DNA from: Aquimarina amphilecti | GTDB taxonomy: Bacteria > Bacteroidota > Bacteroidia > Flavobacteriales > Flavobacteriaceae | Direction: 5' to 3' | DNA length: 64,000 bases | Assembly (NCBI RefSeq): GCF_900109375.1 | Contig: NZ_FOAB01000002.1 | Span: 62,001 to 126,000 of the forward strand | Part shown: positions 16,220 through 25,058 of the stretch, in pieces | How the letters are laid out: every line of letters starts with the position of its first letter | Numbering within the stretch: the stretch's first letter is position 1 | Program-made: the position numbers and the translations under genes | Notes under the pieces: model-generated | What the model was told of the DNA's origin: nothing | Database searches by the model: none | The model's input: only the letters and a program-made list of their open reading frames with translations

Positions 16220-16978
16220 TTATAATTCTTTTAAATCTGTAGCTGGAATCCATCCTATTTTTCCATCAGCAAGTTTTATTTTTTTCCAATCATTTACAGT
16301 CTCGGTCACCCTAACCTTTGTTCCTTCATGAAGCTCAAACACTTCTTCACTACGCAGATTAGGTTCACTTTTTATAGTAGTTTCCTGAGCAAATACAATA
16401 GCGTATTGATTATTCTCTATAAAGTTATACTGTTTAAAAGCAAAGAAAACCGCAAACAAACTAATGACTAAAGATATCCAGGAGCCTACGAAAAATAATC
16501 TTTTTTTCGAAGAAATATGCGCGACATAATACAACATAAACAAGACTACAAAAAGGATGACACTAAATATTGAAATCCAGGCCCACGTATCAAAACCGAA
16601 CATATTAGTGAATCCGTTGATAGTTCTAGCGATAACACCTTCTGGTATTACGTCAATAGCATCGATAGTGGCATTATTAGCAAAAGCAAGGTTGTTTTTA
16701 ATGTCCTCATCATTAGGTGCTAATTCTAATGCCTTTTCGTAATAATAAATACTTGGACCAATATTACTTAATTTGTAATTAGCATTAGCTAAATTATAAT
16801 ACAATGCTGCAGACTCATGCTCACTATTTATTATAGCTGTATATGCATCAATAGCTTGCTGATATTCTTCTTGATTATAAAACGCATTGGCTTTTTCGAA
16901 TAATTCATCATTCTGGGCAAAACCCATCATATTCATTAAGACAACAACTATTACTACTAAATTCTTCACTACTTTCAA
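16220..16978 (-). CDS. batE: BatE, TPR and SH3-domain aerotolerance protein
   Basis: Last gene of the Bat operon. The 252-residue protein has a signal peptide (1-22, ending FAQ), two or three TPR units (about 23-105, e.g. EYQQAIDAYTAIINSEHESAALYYNLANANYK), two membrane segments (about 130-152 and 160-178), and a bacterial SH3-type domain at about 195-252 (VRVTETVNDWKKIKLADGKIGWI). It is 4 bases downstream of batD. In Bacteroides and Leptospira the Bat proteins form a membrane complex linked to oxygen tolerance and oxidative or envelope stress; the mechanism is unknown. Confidence 0.92.
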   Translation of the reverse strand: MKVVKNLVVIVVVLMNMMGFAQNDELFEKANAFYNQEEYQQAIDAYTAIINSEHESAALYYNLANANYKLSNIGPSIYYYEKALELAPNDEDIKNNLAFANNATIDAIDVIPEGVIARTINGFTNMFGFDTWAWISIFSVILFVVLFMLYYVAHISSKKRLFFVGSWISLVISLFAVFFAFKQYNFIENNQYAIVFAQETTIKSEPNLRSEEVFELHEGTKVRVTETVNDWKKIKLADGKIGWIPATDLKEL

Positions 16979-16982
16979 TATT

Positions 16983-18749
16983 TTATAATTGTTTATCGAT
17001 TGCCGAGATTACTCTAGACGCCTTATCATAATCCTGTTGCATAGCTGTAGTAGATGAAGGAGTATATCTAGCGAACTCACAGCTTTCTAATAATGCTATA
17101 AATTCTATAGATGTAGTATCATCTACTTCTTTTTCTTTTAATAACCGCTTAATTCGATCTTTACTCATATCACTAGTCTGGATATGTAATTTTGCTTTTA
17201 AATAATTGTGCAATGCTCGTTCCATGGCAATATAAAACTCTTTCTGATTCCCTAAGTTCTTTTTGGCTTCAGATAGATACTTTCTTGCAAGTTTATCTGC
17301 CTTACGTACTCTATTACCACTAACATCACTTAATCTTTCTTCTCTCTTCTTTCCAAAAAACAAAAATAATGGAATCGCTAATAACGGCGCGGTAAGTGCT
17401 ATCCAATATCCCGTGGATTTAAAGAAATGTTTCTTCTCCATTGGCTCTAGATTAGCATTCAATTTTAAAAATCGAAATTGACTTCCCGTTTGTGTAACCA
17501 GTTTTTTATTAGTTCCTGTATTTTCGGAATTAGCAACAATACTGCCGCTATCAGGACCATTTTTTACATTAATAACAATTTCTGGAGATGTGATTCTCTT
17601 ATATGTTTCAGTTTTTAAATCGAAATACGAAAAAGAAACAGGAGGAATCGGATACGTTCCTTTGAACTGAGGAACTAATGTATACGAATCAGAAATATTC
17701 CCAGACATTCCTGTCATATTCGTTCTCACTCTCTCATTATGCTCTGGTTCATATTGTTCTAAACCGTTTGGAACACTTAATTTAGGTAGATCAAATAGTT
17801 TAAGGTTTCCGTTACCCGAAACCAAAATCTTAGCTTCTAATGACTCTGTTGCATCTAATTCAGTTCTATTGGGAGTTATTCTAAAATCAAAAGATCCTAC
17901 AGCACCAGAAAAATCATCTGGTTTTCCTTCTATCGGAAGTGGTTTTACATTAATGGTTCTTGTACCAGCAGCTACAGTTTTATTTACTGTGGAGTACAAT
18001 TTTCCTCCAAAAATATCTCGGCGATTGGTTGGAACATCCACAGCAATAGATAAAGTAAGCGGTTCTATTTCTAGTTTTCCAGTTTTTTGTGGATATAATA
18101 CTGTTTTTCCACATACAACAAAATTATATGGTTCTCCTTTATACTCACCTCTTTCTACCTTTAACTGACCAATTTTAATTGCCTGACTCCAAAAATCACT
18201 ATATTTTGGATTGTCTATTTCTCTTAAGTTGCTAATTTGTACTCTAGGGCTTACGTATAATTTGTATACTACTGTAATTGCCTCATTTAGATAGGGGTTA
18301 GATTTAGAAACTTCTGCGACCAAATGCAAATTTTCACTGGCTACATAATCTGCATTATTTCCATCTTTTGGTTTTTGTACCGCTGCTGTAACTTGTACTT
18401 TAACCGGTAAAGTTTTATATGTCTGCCCGTCAATTTCTATTGTTGCTTGTCCTATAGTAAAGTTTCCTCTTTTTGTAGGAGATAGAAAATAACTAAATGT
18501 CTTGGCATATGACCTCTTTCCATTGATCCAAGAATTACTAATAGATTGATTAGGTCCTCCAACAACAGTAAAGCCTTTAAAACTAGGTTGTGTGAAATTA
18601 TCACCGTCTTTATTCATTTCAAAATCGACACGTAATCTTTCATTTATTCCTAATTTTTTCTTGCTCAACTTAGCCTCAAACTTTACTTGAGCAATACTAA
18701 GCTGTGTAACTGCTAAAAAAAGTGTTAGAAAAATTAATTTTATATTCAT
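16983..18749 (-). CDS. batD: BatD, periplasmic Ig-like repeat membrane protein
   Basis: A 588-residue protein with signal peptide (1-20, ending SIA), a large beta-rich periplasmic part (about 21-440) with oxygen tolerance (BatD) family sequence, one membrane span (447-466), and a cytoplasmic alpha-helical tail of about 120 residues. It is followed 4 bases later by batE. It is thought to work with the VWA proteins BatA and BatB at the inner membrane. Nothing looks broken. Confidence 0.92.
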   Translation of the reverse strand: MNIKLIFLTLFLAVTQLSIAQVKFEAKLSKKKLGINERLRVDFEMNKDGDNFTQPSFKGFTVVGGPNQSISNSWINGKRSYAKTFSYFLSPTKRGNFTIGQATIEIDGQTYKTLPVKVQVTAAVQKPKDGNNADYVASENLHLVAEVSKSNPYLNEAITVVYKLYVSPRVQISNLREIDNPKYSDFWSQAIKIGQLKVERGEYKGEPYNFVVCGKTVLYPQKTGKLEIEPLTLSIAVDVPTNRRDIFGGKLYSTVNKTVAAGTRTINVKPLPIEGKPDDFSGAVGSFDFRITPNRTELDATESLEAKILVSGNGNLKLFDLPKLSVPNGLEQYEPEHNERVRTNMTGMSGNISDSYTLVPQFKGTYPIPPVSFSYFDLKTETYKRITSPEIVINVKNGPDSGSIVANSENTGTNKKLVTQTGSQFRFLKLNANLEPMEKKHFFKSTGYWIALTAPLLAIPLFLFFGKKREERLSDVSGNRVRKADKLARKYLSEAKKNLGNQKEFYIAMERALHNYLKAKLHIQTSDMSKDRIKRLLKEKEVDDTTSIEFIALLESCEFARYTPSSTTAMQQDYDKASRVISAIDKQL

Positions 18750-18845
18750 CAGCTTATATCCTTTTTGGCATCAAATAAAATCGTTAAAAACTAAAATAAT
18801 TATTATAAAACTTAATTGGTTTTTAGTCGTATTGATTTCATCAAC

Positions 18846-19709
18846 TTACCAGTCTTTTTCGGTTTTTGTTTTTGTTCCTTTAGCTTTTTTGGCGTTTATC
18901 TTATCCTGTACTTTTCTTTCTTCATTATTCATAGCTTCAAGTAGGCTTTTTACCTGCTGAGGAGATAACTGACCTTGCGCTTGCTGAGGTTGTTTCTGTT
19001 GTTCTTCAGGCTTACCTTCTCCTTCTTTCTTATCTTTGCCTTCATCCTTAGGATCTCCTTTTTCATCTTTCTTGTCATCTCCCTTTTGATCCTCTTTATC
19101 GTCTCCCTTATCTCCTTTTTTATCCTTATCGTCCTCTCCTTCTTTCTTATCCTCTTTATTTTCTCCTTCTTTCTTATCCTTATTTTCTTTATCCTTATTA
19201 TCTTCTTTATTCTGATCTTTATTATCCTTGTCCCCGCCTTTATCTTCGTTTTGTTGCTTTTCTAGTAATTGTTTTGCCAAAGCTAAATTATATCGTGTCT
19301 CATCATCTTTAGGATTATTGCGCAAAGCGTTTTTATAAGCTGCTACCGCTTCCTTATATTTTTTTTGTTCCATATACGTATTCCCTTGATTATGGAATGC
19401 TTTATGTTTTTCTACTTTTGATGTAGCAGTTTTCACAGCTTCAGTATAACGTTGATGCGCTTCATCATACTTTTCAGTATTATAATAAGCATTTGCTAAG
19501 TTATATTTTGCAGTCGCATCTACTGGGTTTTTAGATATAGCTTTTCTATATTCTCCTTCTGCTTTTGGAAAATTACCATCTTTAACCAACACTTCATTAC
19601 CAGTCGCTACAAATCGATCTGCCTCTGCTATAGCTTCTATTCTATCTTCCTCTTGCGAAAAGCTAATCCCGAATTGAAAACATAATACTATGATCAATAA
19701 ATTTTTCAT
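18846..19709 (-). CDS. batC: BatC, TPR protein with long charged tail
   Basis: Start taken at 19709 because the resulting N-terminus is a clean signal peptide (MKNLLIIVLCFQFGISFSQ), giving 287 residues. Three or four TPR units cover about residues 25-150. Then comes a low-complexity, Lys/Asp/Glu-rich segment of about 90 residues, followed by a short conserved end (LSPQQVKSLLEAMNNEERKV). The C-terminal element is typical of Bacteroidetes BatC. The low-complexity coding stretch creates a long hydrophobic shadow frame on the other strand that is not a gene. It is the third Bat protein before batD and batE. Confidence 0.9.
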   Translation of the reverse strand: MKNLLIIVLCFQFGISFSQEEDRIEAIAEADRFVATGNEVLVKDGNFPKAEGEYRKAISKNPVDATAKYNLANAYYNTEKYDEAHQRYTEAVKTATSKVEKHKAFHNQGNTYMEQKKYKEAVAAYKNALRNNPKDDETRYNLALAKQLLEKQQNEDKGGDKDNKDQNKEDNKDKENKDKKEGENKEDKKEGEDDKDKKGDKGDDKEDQKGDDKKDEKGDPKDEGKDKKEGEGKPEEQQKQPQQAQGQLSPQQVKSLLEAMNNEERKVQDKINAKKAKGTKTKTEKDW

Positions 19710-19778
19710 AACGTTTATATTTTTGTACTGTTTAAACACTTAAAAAACTTAGTGCAACAACATCCTATTACTCACTAC

Positions 19779-20813
19779 TTATTCTTCGTTAAACAAGTTT
19801 AACCTTTTAACCCAAGATGTTTTTCTTTCTAATAAGAAAATATCTAAAAACAATAATAATAGACCTACACCCAGAAACCACTGGAACTGGTCCTTGAAAT
19901 CGGCAAACTGCTTTGCTTCAAACTCTTTCTTATCCATACCCTGTAATAATTCTGTAACATTCTCTACTACAGCATTTGTACTAGAACCATCAATGTATGT
20001 ACCATTTGCTTCATTTGCAATTTCCTGTAAAATTGTCGTATTTAATTTTGTAATAACTGTTTCTCCCTGAATATTTTTCTTGTATGATTGTACAATTCCA
20101 TTACGTTTTATCGGAATTGGGCCTCCTTTAGTTGTCCCAACTCCTATCGTAAATATTTTAATTCCCTCCTTTGCTGCCTCTTCTGCTATCGATGCTACAT
20201 TTCCTTCATGGTCTTCTCCATCACTTATGATAAATAACACTCTATTGGTTTGTTCTTCATCATCATAATACGTTTTTGCCAGTTCTATAGCTTCATTAAT
20301 TGCTGTTCCTTGTGAAGAAAGCATATCGGTATTCATTGACTGTAAAAACATTTTAGCAGACCCATAATCCGTTGTTATAGGTAGTTGCGGAAACGCACTA
20401 GCCGCATATGCAATTATACCTACACGATCACTTGCTAAATTATTGATAATTTGAGTCACTAACTGTTTAGATTTCTCTATTCGATTTGGCGCAATATCTT
20501 CTGCCAACATACTTTTTGAAACATCTATTGCAAATACTACATCTACACCTTCTCTTTTTACTGTTTCTAATTTAGTTCCCACTTTAGGATTCACTAAAGC
20601 AATTATAAAACAGGCTAATGCCAAACAAATGACCACAATTTTAAGTACGGACTTAAAGATTGATTGATTAGGACTTAATCTTTTTAATAATTCTTTTTCA
20701 GCAAATTTTTTCTGAACTGTTTTTTTCCAAATTAAAACACCTAGAAACAAAACAACTATTATTGGTATTACCAATAACAACCAAAAATATATTTTTTCTT
20801 CTAATAGGTACAT
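19779..20813 (-). CDS. batB: BatB, membrane-anchored von Willebrand factor A protein
   Basis: A 344-residue protein with two N-terminal membrane segments (about 8-29 and 55-76), a VWA domain from about residue 90 to 275 and a C-terminal membrane helix near 310-330. The metal-ion-dependent adhesion site is intact (D97-V-S-K-S101 of DVSKSMLAED, later Thr and Asp positions in TNRVLFIISDGEDHEG). The domain faces the periplasm or forms a complex with BatA. An FMN reductase-like gene separates it from batA. Confidence 0.93.
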   Translation of the reverse strand: MYLLEEKIYFWLLLVIPIIVVLFLGVLIWKKTVQKKFAEKELLKRLSPNQSIFKSVLKIVVICLALACFIIALVNPKVGTKLETVKREGVDVVFAIDVSKSMLAEDIAPNRIEKSKQLVTQIINNLASDRVGIIAYAASAFPQLPITTDYGSAKMFLQSMNTDMLSSQGTAINEAIELAKTYYDDEEQTNRVLFIISDGEDHEGNVASIAEEAAKEGIKIFTIGVGTTKGGPIPIKRNGIVQSYKKNIQGETVITKLNTTILQEIANEANGTYIDGSSTNAVVENVTELLQGMDKKEFEAKQFADFKDQFQWFLGVGLLLLFLDIFLLERKTSWVKRLNLFNEE

Positions 20814-20896
20814 TTTTATAATTCTTAGTTTACAGTAACTACTGTAATTTTAAATCTACATCAACCGAACTTGAATTAGCTTAGTATGATATTTGT

Positions 20897-21403
20897 TTAA
20901 TTTTTTATTTTTAAAGCAAAAGCATTTATTTTTTCTTTTACTTCTACCGAAATTTCATTGTCATTAACCCAAGTATGTATATCTCCTAAATATTGCATCC
21001 CTAAATATTCAGCGCTTCTCGAAAAAGGAAGAGGAAACTCCTCTACTCTATCATTATCATTACTACAACTAATCATAGCCATCTCTTTTCCCCTAAGCAT
21101 CCTACCAAAGTCTTTTTCCTTATATAAATAATCCGAAATTCTATCCAAAAACACCTTCATAATTCCGCTCATCGTATACCAATATACTGGTGTTACCAAT
21201 ACTATTGTTTGATAATTCTGAACGATATTTTTAAAGATAATCTCAAAATCATCTTTATTATTGAATTCGTAATCAAAATAGTTGATATCTCTTTGATTAA
21301 GGTCTACAACTTCGAAACCAGTCATATTCTTCAAATAAGAAACTACTGTATTTGTATCTCCATTACTTCGAGAACTTCCTTGAACTATGATTCCTTTTTT
21401 CAA
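20897..21403 (-). CDS. NADPH-dependent FMN reductase-like flavodoxin-fold protein
   Basis: A 168-residue flavodoxin-fold protein. The phosphate-binding loop GSSRSNGDTNTV (about 9-20) and the TPVYWYTMSGIMKVFLDRISDYL segment (about 75-97) are typical of NADPH:FMN oxidoreductases and azoreductase- or WrbA-like proteins, which bind FMN and reduce quinones, azo compounds or metals. Its placement inside the Bat operon, 16 bases after batA and 83 before batB, is unusual and suggests an oxidative-stress function or an insertion. The exact substrate is not predictable. Confidence 0.85.
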   Translation of the reverse strand: MKKGIIVQGSSRSNGDTNTVVSYLKNMTGFEVVDLNQRDINYFDYEFNNKDDFEIIFKNIVQNYQTIVLVTPVYWYTMSGIMKVFLDRISDYLYKEKDFGRMLRGKEMAMISCSNDNDRVEEFPLPFSRSAEYLGMQYLGDIHTWVNDNEISVEVKEKINAFALKIKN

Positions 21404-21419
21404 TTAGTATCTTTTTTAC

Positions 21420-22424
21420 TTAAATAAAACTTCTAAACACGGTGAATCTTAACAAAAATTCAACCAACAACAATAAGCCTGCTAATAACACTAATGGTCT
21501 AAATTTTTCCTCGTAATTATAAAACTTAAACTCCTCTACATCCGTTTTTTCTAACTTATCGATCTCTTCATATATCTGTTCAAGCTTCTTATTATTAGTT
21601 GCTCTAAAATATTTTCCTTTTGTCACTTTCGCAATTTCTTTCAAAAGTTCTTCATCAATTTCCACTTTTACATTTCCATATTGAAATGATCCATTAGGTC
21701 TAATTGCAACTGGTGCTAAAGCCATTCCATTAGTTCCAATACCGATTGTATATGTTTTGATACCATACTCAACGGCTAATTCAGAAGCTATTTTAGGATC
21801 TATAAAACCAGCATTATTAGAACCATCTGTTAGTAAGATAATTACCTTGCTCTTTGCTTTACTATCCTTTAATCTATTTACAGAAGTAGCAAGTCCCATA
21901 CCTATTGCTGTTCCATTTTCCAAAAGATTATTATATTCTATCTCCTTCATTGCACTAAGCACGATAGCTTTATCACTGGTAATTGGTGTCTTAGTAAAAC
22001 TTTCTGCAGCATACATAACTAATCCTATTCTATCATTGGGTCTACCTTGTATAAATTCTGCGGCTACATCCTTTAAAGCTTCTAGGCGATTTGGCCTTAA
22101 ATCTCTAGCAAGCATACTTGCAGAAACATCAATAGCCATTACTATATCGATTCCTCGAGTAGTTTTTGTTTTCGTTGACACATCAACAGTTCGAGGTCTT
22201 GCCATAGCAGTAATAATTAATCCTAAAGCAATTAATCTTATCAACAATAACAGCGGTTTTATTTTAGACAACCAACTTCCTGATACTTTAAATCCCTTAA
22301 TACTCGAAATTTTAAGTTCAGCTTGTTGTTTATTTCGCTTCCATATATACCAAGCAATTGCTAGAGGTAGTATTAAAAACAACCAAAAGAACTGCGGATT
22401 CTCAAATGTGAAATTTTCAAACAT
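21420..22424 (-). CDS. batA: BatA, membrane-anchored von Willebrand factor A protein
   Basis: A 334-residue paralogue of BatB, with N-terminal membrane segments (about 12-28 and 57-75), a VWA domain (about 90-290) with MIDAS residues D99-V-S-A-S103, and a C-terminal membrane helix near 310-326. The gene starts 2 bases after the stop of the DUF4381-like gene, so translation is probably coupled. It belongs to the MoxR-VWA class of chaperone-like systems, where the AAA+ ATPase MoxR acts on VWA proteins. Confidence 0.93.
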   Translation of the reverse strand: MFENFTFENPQFFWLFLILPLAIAWYIWKRNKQQAELKISSIKGFKVSGSWLSKIKPLLLLIRLIALGLIITAMARPRTVDVSTKTKTTRGIDIVMAIDVSASMLARDLRPNRLEALKDVAAEFIQGRPNDRIGLVMYAAESFTKTPITSDKAIVLSAMKEIEYNNLLENGTAIGMGLATSVNRLKDSKAKSKVIILLTDGSNNAGFIDPKIASELAVEYGIKTYTIGIGTNGMALAPVAIRPNGSFQYGNVKVEIDEELLKEIAKVTKGKYFRATNNKKLEQIYEEIDKLEKTDVEEFKFYNYEEKFRPLVLLAGLLLLVEFLLRFTVFRSFI

Positions 22425-22426
22425 AG

Positions 22427-24088
22427 TTATTTGGCATTTCTAAGTTCTACAGAGTTTATAATACGTTGAGCAACTTCTTTAGCGTAACGATCTTCTTTAT
22501 CATAGACCACCATTATTTGTTGAAAACCGCCATTTTCAGCAAAATTAAGCATCAAATAATCGTTTTTTTGTTCCTTTTTAGTCAACGTATTTACTACTTC
22601 TAAATTCCCAAAAACTTTTATTCCTTTTGCTCCTCCCAAGGTTTCGTACTCTTCATCTTTTACAGTAATATTTTTTGCGCCTTGAGATTCAAAATTACCA
22701 ACAACACCTTCAACAATTTTATTTAAATCTACTTCTGTCTTTTCATTGTATTGTATGGTAGAAACAGAAATAAAAAAGTTCCCAACTAAACTTCCATAAA
22801 CAAAGGTTTCATTTCCTTTTAAGATTTGTTTTTGTTCTTCAGTTAATTGAAAATTATTTCTAATCAATACTTTTGGAGTGGATACAGTAACTGGCGGCGC
22901 CCCGTAAGCACTGCTAACCCATTCTGTATCTGCTAATTCTTTTGTTGGATGACCTAAAATTGAATCCTTCACAATATCATAGCCCTTTACAAAAATGAAT
23001 ATCATTAATGTAATTGCTATCACCCCAACTCCTGCTATACTTCCGAAAATAATCCTTCTTCTTAATTTTTTCTCTGCAACAGTTTTACGATATTCTTCGT
23101 CTGCAAGTAATTCTTCTTCTGTTGGTTCAGGAATTGCTTCTTTAGTTTCATTAATTACTTTTTCAATGACATTTCTATCCGCTTTTGCTGTTCCTATATC
23201 CGGTTTGGATTTAGCAAATTTTGCCATATCCGCAGTTTTTAAAACTGATTTAAGCTCTTCAATTGTATGTTTATCTAGATTTAATGAACCCGTTTTTATT
23301 TCTTCATCAAGTCGTGCGATCAATTCATCGGTAGTACTTTCCATCGCATGATCATATACCTCTTCATCAATGTACTTACGTGCTGTCTCACTCAATTGTG
23401 AATAATACTCTTTATGAGAGTCTTGTTCTAATAATTGTGATGCATCTATTCTTTGTAATGCTAAAATTGCCCTTTCGTATGGCGGCAACTCATCTTCTTT
23501 AGCTTCTTTTCGTCTTTTCCTTCTCAAAACAAAAAATGCAATCAACACTATTAATAGTAACGGAACTAAAATCCACCATAAATACTTTTTCCAATTTAAA
23601 AAAGAAGCATCTACATCCACTAATGGTTTAATCTCAAACATTTTTTGTTTTGTAGTATCTACAACTACATCACGAACTTCTATCTCCAAGGAATCTGTTA
23701 AGAACGCAAAATCACCAACCATTACTTTTTGTCTTGGAATAGTATAATGTCCTGAATCAAATTGTGTTAAAGCATACTCTTTAATCAGATTAAATTTATT
23801 TCCATTTTTTGTAGTATCCGTCTTATAAGATTCTATAACTTCTAACGGTGAAAATGTTTGTCCCTCTGGGAAAATTACAATCTCTGTAGAATCTACTTCA
23901 ACTTGCATTTTATATCTGATTTCTTCACCAATCTTTATAGATGTCGAATCAATACTCGTAGCAACCTGTGCACTTCCATGAAACCCAGCAAAAGCAAGAA
24001 AGAATATCATAAATAATATCTTTCCACTTTTTTTCAAAAGCTGAATATCATATGTTTTATTAATAATTGGTACTTTATAATTACTCAT
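22427..24088 (-). CDS. Bat operon membrane protein with BatD-like and DUF4381-like parts
   Basis: A 553-residue protein that sits between the DUF58 gene and batA, as in many Bacteroidetes Bat operons. It has a signal peptide or anchor (22-40), a beta-rich periplasmic part (42-165), a membrane span (169-188), and a cytoplasmic helical part with LPPYERAILALQRI and LSETARKYIDEEVYDHAMES, which resembles DUF4381. A second membrane span (346-367) and a further periplasmic domain of about 185 residues follow. The two-span design with domains on both sides fits a scaffold role in the Bat complex, which is inferred. Confidence 0.8.
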   Translation of the reverse strand: MSNYKVPIINKTYDIQLLKKSGKILFMIFFLAFAGFHGSAQVATSIDSTSIKIGEEIRYKMQVEVDSTEIVIFPEGQTFSPLEVIESYKTDTTKNGNKFNLIKEYALTQFDSGHYTIPRQKVMVGDFAFLTDSLEIEVRDVVVDTTKQKMFEIKPLVDVDASFLNWKKYLWWILVPLLLIVLIAFFVLRRKRRKEAKEDELPPYERAILALQRIDASQLLEQDSHKEYYSQLSETARKYIDEEVYDHAMESTTDELIARLDEEIKTGSLNLDKHTIEELKSVLKTADMAKFAKSKPDIGTAKADRNVIEKVINETKEAIPEPTEEELLADEEYRKTVAEKKLRRRIIFGSIAGVGVIAITLMIFIFVKGYDIVKDSILGHPTKELADTEWVSSAYGAPPVTVSTPKVLIRNNFQLTEEQKQILKGNETFVYGSLVGNFFISVSTIQYNEKTEVDLNKIVEGVVGNFESQGAKNITVKDEEYETLGGAKGIKVFGNLEVVNTLTKKEQKNDYLMLNFAENGGFQQIMVVYDKEDRYAKEVAQRIINSVELRNAK

Positions 24089-24101
24089 TCTTAGTTATCG
24101 C

Positions 24102-24968
24102 CTACCCTCTTCTTTTAAAATATCCTAATAATTTCTTTACGTAACTCTCGTCAACTCGACTGCTTATCGATCCTGCACCACTTCTGGTAAAACTATCTTT
24201 AAAATAATTTACGCGATCTTGATAATATTTCCCATAATTCATTCTCATTTTCTTAGAACCAGTATTTACCAATAGTAGTTCTCCTGTTTCTTCATCTTCC
24301 ATCTGAACCATCCCTAAGTTCGGAATCTCTTCTTCGCGTTGATCATATACCCTAATACCTGTAACATCATGTTTTCCTCCAACAATTTTTAAAGTTTGCT
24401 GATAATCATCTGTAATGAAATCAGAAAGTATAAATACAATTGCTTTCTTTTTCATCACATTTGATAAAAACTTTAAGGCTTCCGTAATATTTGTTTGTTT
24501 ACTCTTTGGATTATATTCTAATAATTCTCTAATTATTCGTAGTACGTGAGATCGTCCCTTTTTAGGTGGGATAAAGAGTTCTATTTCATCGGTAAACAAT
24601 ATCAGTCCAATCTTATCATTATTTTGTGTTGCAGAAAATGCTAATGTCGCTGCAATCTCTGTAATAATCTCTTTCTTAAATTGTTGTTTTGTTCCGAATA
24701 ATTGTGACCCAGAAACATCTACCATCAACATCATTGTCAACTCTCGTTCTTCCTCAAAAACCTTAATATATGGTTCATTATAGCGAGCAGTTACATTCCA
24801 GTCAATATTACGAACATCATCTCCAAATTGATACTGTCGAACTTCGCTAAAAGTCATACCACGTCCTTTGAAAGTAGAATGATATTCTCCTCCAAATATA
24901 TGGTCACTCAAGCGTCTAGTCTTGATCTCAATTTTTCGAACTTTTTTTAGTAACTCTTTGGTATCCAT
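24102..24968 (-). CDS. DUF58 domain protein of the Bat operon
   Basis: A 288-residue soluble protein with the DUF58 signature YQFGDDVRNIDWNVTARYNEPYIKVFEEERE (residues about 47-77; note the DDVR..DWN core) and a VWA-like fold behind it (LMVDVSGSQLF). It is always found with MoxR-type AAA+ ATPases. It is the second gene of the operon, 90 bases after moxR and 13 before the DUF4381-like gene. The function is not established; it is presumed to be part of the MoxR-dependent assembly machinery. Confidence 0.92.
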   Translation of the reverse strand: MDTKELLKKVRKIEIKTRRLSDHIFGGEYHSTFKGRGMTFSEVRQYQFGDDVRNIDWNVTARYNEPYIKVFEEERELTMMLMVDVSGSQLFGTKQQFKKEIITEIAATLAFSATQNNDKIGLILFTDEIELFIPPKKGRSHVLRIIRELLEYNPKSKQTNITEALKFLSNVMKKKAIVFILSDFITDDYQQTLKIVGGKHDVTGIRVYDQREEEIPNLGMVQMEDEETGELLLVNTGSKKMRMNYGKYYQDRVNYFKDSFTRSGAGSISSRVDESYVKKLLGYFKRRG

Positions 24969-25058
24969 TATAATGATTTACGATTGATGATTAATTGATT
25001 TACGACAAACGATTCGGTTAAAACCATTCTGAAATCGCAATTCTAGAATCAAAAATCA

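Noticed and set aside
19020-19250. Short imperfect tandem repeats, possible CRISPR or satellite
   Set aside because: They are degenerate codons for the charged batC linker; unit length and spacing are irregular and there are no spacers.
18975-19265. Hydrophobic 96-residue frame on the + strand (poly Leu/Ile/Phe)
   Set aside because: It is the antisense image of the Lys/Glu/Asp-rich linker of batC; the low-complexity coding sequence gives a false membrane protein on the other strand.
21757-22443. 228-residue + strand frame opposite batA
   Set aside because: Long, but exactly antisense to the VWA domain of batA and without signal, motif or promoter.
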